Of a stretch of 64,000 bases of DNA, positions 62,040 to 64,000 are shown in pieces; position 1 is the first letter of the stretch, and each line of letters starts with the position of its first letter. Origin of the DNA: Hansfordia pulvinata (taxonomy: Eukaryota > Ascomycota > Sordariomycetes > Xylariales). The notes under the pieces were generated by a model that was not told where the DNA came from, made no database searches, and saw nothing but the letters and a program-made list of their open reading frames with translations. Made by a program: the position numbers and the translations under genes. The stretch spans positions 1,488,001 through 1,552,000 of the forward strand of contig BJKQ01000005.1 in NCBI GenBank assembly GCA_006538405.1, read 5' to 3'.

Positions 62040-62636
62040 TCACCCGGCCAGGGGGTTGGCGTGGATGGTCACCTTCTCGATGATCACCTTCTCCTTGGGG
62101 CGGTTCTTCTTGTCGACCTCGACACCCTCGATCTGGGCCAGAGTCGCGAGGCTGTCGTCGCCCAGCAGCTTGCCGAACACCGTGTTGAGGCCGTCGAGGT
62201 GAGGCGCCTTGTCGCAGAGAATGAAGAACTGGGAGCCGTTGGTGCCGGGACCCTTGTTGGCCATGGAAACGGCGCCGCGGGCCGTGTGCTTCAGGGCGGG
62301 CCTGATCTCGTCCTCGAAGGTGCCCCCCCAGATGGACTTGCCGCCCTTGGGGTTCTCGGGGGTAGGGTTGGCGGGGGCGCCGGTCTGGACCATGAAGTTG
62401 GGGATGAGTCGGTGGAAGGGGGAGAGGTCGTAGTAGCCGGAAGCGCAGAGGGCGAGGAAGTTCTGCGATGGGCGTGGTCAGTGGTGGGGCCCAGCAGCGC
62501 AACCGCCGAATTGGAGCAGACCGGCGCGGCGGCCACGGGGAGGGAGCGGCTGGCTTACCTCTGCGGTCTTGGGCACGCTCTCGCAGAAAATCTCAATCTT
62601 GAGATCGCCCTTGGTGGTGTGGAGGGTGACGGACAT
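62040..62636 (-). CDS. cyp10: PPIL3-type cyclophilin (peptidyl-prolyl isomerase)
   Basis: A single-domain cyclophilin of the PPIL3/CYP10 type, a cis-trans prolyl isomerase; PPIL3 in animals is associated with the spliceosome. Exons are 62636-62559 and 62462-62040, with a 96-nt intron (GTAAGC...CGCAG, phase 0) after PKTAE. The product is 166 residues, the usual size. The start MSVTLHTTKGDLKIEIFCE is family-typical. Active-site residues are present: Arg and Phe in FHRLIPNFMVQTG, and the SQFFI strand. The Trp that contacts cyclosporin in cyclophilin A is replaced, KAPHLDGLNTVFG, as in other PPIL3 members, so weak cyclosporin binding is expected. There is no signal peptide or organelle signal, so the enzyme is cytosolic or nuclear. 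Confidence 0.95.
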
Positions 62637-64000
62637 GGCCGGGCGGGTTCAGTTGGACGTGGGCGGGGCGTGGAGGAGGTGCGGACGAGGTGCGGACGAG
62701 CGGACAGGTGGGCGGGAGGGCGGACGGGCGGCGGGGGATTCGTCGAGGCCAGCACGCGGAGGCTTGCCGACTGCAACAAGCCTGCGAGATGCTTTTGCGC
62801 GGGTGGGCGGCGGCAGGAAGCTATCTTGAAGCAGGTCGAGCGGGAGTGGCGACGGGTTTCTGAAGGTCTGGGCCAGACCCAGCCGGAACCAGCCACAGCC
62901 GGGCTTAGGTACCGCCAGTGCCCCGGCCGTGTGTACGAGTAGCCCGGTGGGCCCCTCACGACTGCACCTGCAGTGATAGACCCCGGCTCGCCACAGTGCC
63001 GAGTGGGAGTACGAGTGGGAGTACAAGTACTCGCGCATGGAGCTATGGACCTGAGTAAGAGGTATGCTGCAAGGCACAGGTTCCTCATCACATTCCGAGA
63101 TCCCGATACATCAAGTACTCCAGTCGCATGTATGGAATTGAATATGACACGGACTGTGAAAGACCCCACTATGAGGATTCATGTTGCTGTTGGGAGTGTA
63201 TCGGAGCTGCTAATCAGTTGTCCGACTCGGTATTCACATCAGATGGAAGTACGCGTACTCGAGCCATGGAGTGAAGTTGGTGAAGACCTCTCCGGCGGAT
63301 CAGAAAGACAGGACGCTCGCGGGGTTGTAAATAGACGACTCGAGGTTACTATTGACGCAGGTGGAGTGCTTCAGATGTTGACTGCCGTAACTCACTGGGT
63401 ACACTCGCTCTGGACTTCTTTTCAAGTTAAGACGATGTTCGTAGCCAAATGTAGCTGAAATGCATTCCTAACAACCTCTCAACTTACATGTGCTCGTGGG
63501 ATATCCATGGAAGACATGCAGGTAGGGTATGCCCACTTGGGCAATGGGGCGTAAGCTTACCGCCTCGGGAGTTGTTTTCGTAGTGTATGGGGAGCCTCCC
63601 ACGCCCTCCTTGTTTAAGGCCGACCAGTGCACCGCGCTCCTGGAACCCAACCAAAGGCCAACGATCTGCGGCGCCGCCGGCATCGACGCCCATCCAATGG
63701 CGCTATTGGTCGCACGGGTTTCAAGCCTTGAGAGCGAGCACGCATCTCTGGTTTGTAATCACAGGCAGATATCTACTTTAGGTAGGCAGTTCCACATGCA
63801 TGAATAGGTATTCTCACACTCCGGTATCTGCTGTATGCAGGGACGGAGTGCTCGCGTGTGGTATTCGTGGAGAAGTGGAAGAAACCTACCTCCTTACTGG
63901 ACCTTCACTCGGACGGGTGCCCGAAATCCGGTGGGTCAGTGGGCAAAGAGAACCTTAAGGCACCGGAACCACTGCGAGTACCCTGCCTAGTGCCGTTGCC
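62637..64000. other. Right-end region upstream of the cyclophilin gene
   Basis: This has the cyclophilin promoter, one exact TACGAGTA (62934), a nearby GTACGAGTGGGAGTACAAGTACTCG word cluster (63009-63033), and an open frame with an ATG at 63045 running to 63458 (138 codons) that resembles no family. I do not call a gene. Confidence 0.45.

Noticed and set aside
62973..63458. Open frame of 161 codons (138 from the ATG at 63045)
   Set aside because: No known motif, no intron support, and start context is ambiguous. Could be real but not supportable by eye.
1..64000. CRISPR arrays, rRNA, tRNA or intact transposons
   Set aside because: No regularly spaced repeats, no tRNA T-loop with a foldable cloverleaf that I could confirm, and no transposase, integrase or reverse-transcriptase motifs were seen.

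Overview
The window is nuclear DNA of a filamentous ascomycete, most likely a Sordariomycete of the Hypocreales type. This is inferred from the gene families (SPA2, UTP4, PNG1, a fungal rhodopsin-domain receptor-like protein, a DUF7918 protein, a heme-thiolate peroxidase), from GT-AG introns of 46-144 nt, and from GC-rich exons with long, repeat-laden intergenic DNA. I cannot name the species.

Layout. 1-461: 3' end of the SSU72 CTD-phosphatase gene, cut by the window edge. 8789-11496: SPA2 polarisome scaffold. 12795-15665: UTP4, a U3 snoRNP WD40 protein. 28727-30132: PNG1-type cytosolic peptide N-glycanase with an intact catalytic triad. 33588-35957 (minus): two degraded F-box-type genes. 36745-38340 (minus): NUDT19-like Nudix hydrolase ending in a peroxisomal AKL tripeptide. 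41779-42207: small secreted protein with 8 cysteines. 44158-45651 (minus): secreted chloroperoxidase-family enzyme. 49490-51277 (minus): seven-helix SAT4/PTH11-like membrane protein with six exons. 59083-60219 (minus): five-exon DUF7918 protein. 62040-62636 (minus): PPIL3-type cyclophilin. The housekeeping genes (SSU72, SPA2, UTP4, PNG1, cyclophilin) do not form a pathway, and I see no biosynthetic cluster, CRISPR array, tRNA, rRNA or intact transposon.

Two patterns stand out. First, the octamer TACGAGTA/TACTCGTA occurs about 47 times, all between genes, where about two copies are expected by chance. Second, several conserved reading frames (SSU72, SPA2 twice, DUF7918, perhaps one F-box gene) break by exactly one missing base, often in a C run. 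This looks more like deletion errors in the assembly than gene death. The large gaps (462-8788, 15666-28726, 51278-59082) hold no gene I can support. I did not find a convincing new biological system; the motif family is the best candidate for something undescribed.
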